Shown here: positions 63,042 through 64,000 of the stretch, piece after piece
Position numbering within the stretch: the stretch's first letter is position 1
How the letters are laid out: each line of letters starts with the position of its first letter
Assembly (NCBI GenBank): GCA_030536255.1
Contig: JAUNQI010000013.1
Span: forward strand, 13,866-77,865
Length of the DNA: 64,000 bases
Direction: 5' to 3'
From: Eubacteriales bacterium
GTDB taxonomy: Bacteria > Bacillota > Clostridia > Oscillospirales > Oscillospiraceae
Notes under the pieces: model-generated
Told to the model about the DNA's origin: nothing
The model's database searches: none
Seen by the model: only the letters and a program-made list of their open reading frames with translations
Made by a program: the position numbers and the translations under genes

Positions 63042-64000
63042 ATGGAAAACATCCCTGAAGTAAAACTCGGCATAATCGCCGTATCCCGCGACTGCTTCCC
63101 CATCGGTCTTTCCATTGCCCGCAGAGAAGCGATCGTAAAGGCTTACAACTGCCCTTGCCTCTATGAGTGCAAGATCACCGTTGAAAATGAGCTTGATATG
63201 CTCAAAGCTGTTGAAGACGTTAAGGCTGCAGGCTGCAACGCCCTCGCCGTATTCCTCGGCAACTTCGGCCCTGAGACTCCCGAAACTCTCATCGCACAGA
63301 AGTTTGACGGCCCCGTAATGTACTTTGCCGCAGCAGAAGGTGACGGCGACCTCATTAACGGACGCGGTGACGCTTACTGCGGCGTTCTCAACTGCTCCTA
63401 CAACCTCGGCATGCGTCATCTCAAGGCATACATCCCCGAGTATCCCGTATATACTGCCGAAGAAGCTGCAAAGGAAATGAAGAAATTCGTTCCCATCGCA
63501 CGCGCGATCATCGGTATCAAGAATCTTAAGATCATCACCTTCGGTCCCCGTCCTCAGGACTTCTTTGCATGCAATGCTCCTATCAAGGGTCTCTATGAGC
63601 TTGGCGTAGAAATCGAAGAGAACTCCGAGCTGGATCTTCTCGTTTCCTACAAGGCACATGCCGGCGATGCTCGTATTCCCGAAGTCTGCGAAGACATGAA
63701 GAAGGAAATGGGCGAAGGCAAATTCTTCCCCGATCTCCTCGAGCGTATGGCACAGTTTGAGCTTACGCTTCTTGACTGGGCTGAGAATCACAAGGGCGCC
63801 CGCAAGTACGTTGCATTTGCTGACAAATGCTGGCCCGCATTCCCTGAGCAGTTCGGCTTTGAGCCCTGCTATGTAAACTCCCGCCTTGCAGCACGCGGAA
63901 TCCCCGTATCCTGCGAAGTTGATATCTACGGCGCACTCAGCGAGTACATCGGTTCCTGCATCTCTCAGGATGCCGTTACCCTGCTTGACATCAACAACTC
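63042..64000 (+). CDS. L-fucose/L-arabinose isomerase family protein (3' end cut by window)
   Basis: From the ATG at 63042, preceded by AAGGAG, 319 codons are open to the window end with no stop. The translation includes VKLGIIAVSRDCFPIGLSIA, ALAVFLGNFGPET, IIGIKNLKIITFGPRPQDFF and FADKCWPAFPEQFGFEPCYV. This is the N-terminal part of the L-fucose/L-arabinose isomerase superfamily, which interconverts aldoses and ketoses with a manganese ion. Full-length relatives are about 450-590 residues. With the upstream kinase it would feed a pentose or deoxyhexose into central metabolism. The metal-binding C-terminal part is not in the window, so the exact sugar stays open. Confidence 0.85.
   Translation, partial: MENIPEVKLGIIAVSRDCFPIGLSIARREAIVKAYNCPCLYECKITVENELDMLKAVEDVKAAGCNALAVFLGNFGPETPETLIAQKFDGPVMYFAAAEGDGDLINGRGDAYCGVLNCSYNLGMRHLKAYIPEYPVYTAEEAAKEMKKFVPIARAIIGIKNLKIITFGPRPQDFFACNAPIKGLYELGVEIEENSELDLLVSYKAHAGDARIPEVCEDMKKEMGEGKFFPDLLERMAQFELTLLDWAENHKGARKYVAFADKCWPAFPEQFGFEPCYVNSRLAARGIPVSCEVDIYGALSEYIGSCISQDAVTLLDINN

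Overview
The window looks like a chromosome segment of an anaerobic member of the Clostridia (Firmicutes/Bacillota), probably a plant-fibre-degrading gut or rumen bacterium. The evidence is a T-box leader on valS, a glycine riboswitch on an AGCS symporter, a compact phoH-ybeY-era-recO block, a Re-citrate-synthase-like enzyme, AGGAGG-type ribosome binding sites, and many ABC sugar importers with glycosidases and a glycoside phosphorylase. No phage, transposase, integrase or CRISPR array was seen. The genus cannot be named from the sequence alone.

Layout. 1-2536 (minus): a partial GntR regulator, a Re-citrate/homocitrate-synthase-like enzyme with a GntR-type operator at its promoter, and an EamA transporter. 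2945-5917: a large HD-GYP/GGDEF cyclic-di-GMP protein. 6103-6891 (minus): nagB. 7061-11108: phoH, ybeY, era, recO and a Cof-type HAD phosphatase. 11198-20580: a divergent sugar locus. On the minus strand lie a binding protein, two permeases and an ATPase; on the plus strand an FGGY kinase, a beta-propeller-like protein, a SorC regulator and an AEC transporter. 20735-21838: an UlaG-family lactonase. 22036-22108 (minus): tRNA-Pro(CGG). 22913-28601 (minus): a second binding protein/ATPase/permease operon ending in an oxidoreductase and a sugar-phosphate isomerase. Divergent from it, 28776-33203 holds a HAD phosphatase, a deoxyhypusine-synthase-like protein, an HldE-type PfkB kinase, a GmhA-like isomerase and a ROK kinase. 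33391-41455 is mostly housekeeping: GH25 lysozyme, glnS, T-box and valS, a coiled-coil protein, glycine riboswitch and AGCS symporter.

41886-64000 is a glycan-utilisation region. The first unit has a GH51 arabinofuranosidase, an oligosaccharide ABC importer and an ArsR-type regulator. The second has GH94 cellobiose phosphorylase, an unassigned glycosidase-like protein, a LacI regulator and a secreted repeat protein. The third has another oligosaccharide importer, a YesL-like membrane protein, a GH3 beta-xylosidase/glucosidase, a xylulokinase-like kinase, a DUF4867 protein and an L-fucose/L-arabinose-isomerase-family enzyme cut by the window end. Together they suggest import of arabinose-, xylose- and glucose-containing oligosaccharides, hydrolysis or phosphorolysis in the cytoplasm, and isomerase/kinase entry into central metabolism.

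The most unusual part is 28776-33203. It pairs heptose-type enzymes (GmhA-like, HldE-kinase-like) with a deoxyhypusine-synthase-like protein in a Gram-positive-type genome, opposite a sugar importer and oxidoreductase. No nucleotidyltransferase of ADP-heptose synthesis is visible, so this may be an undescribed sugar pathway.
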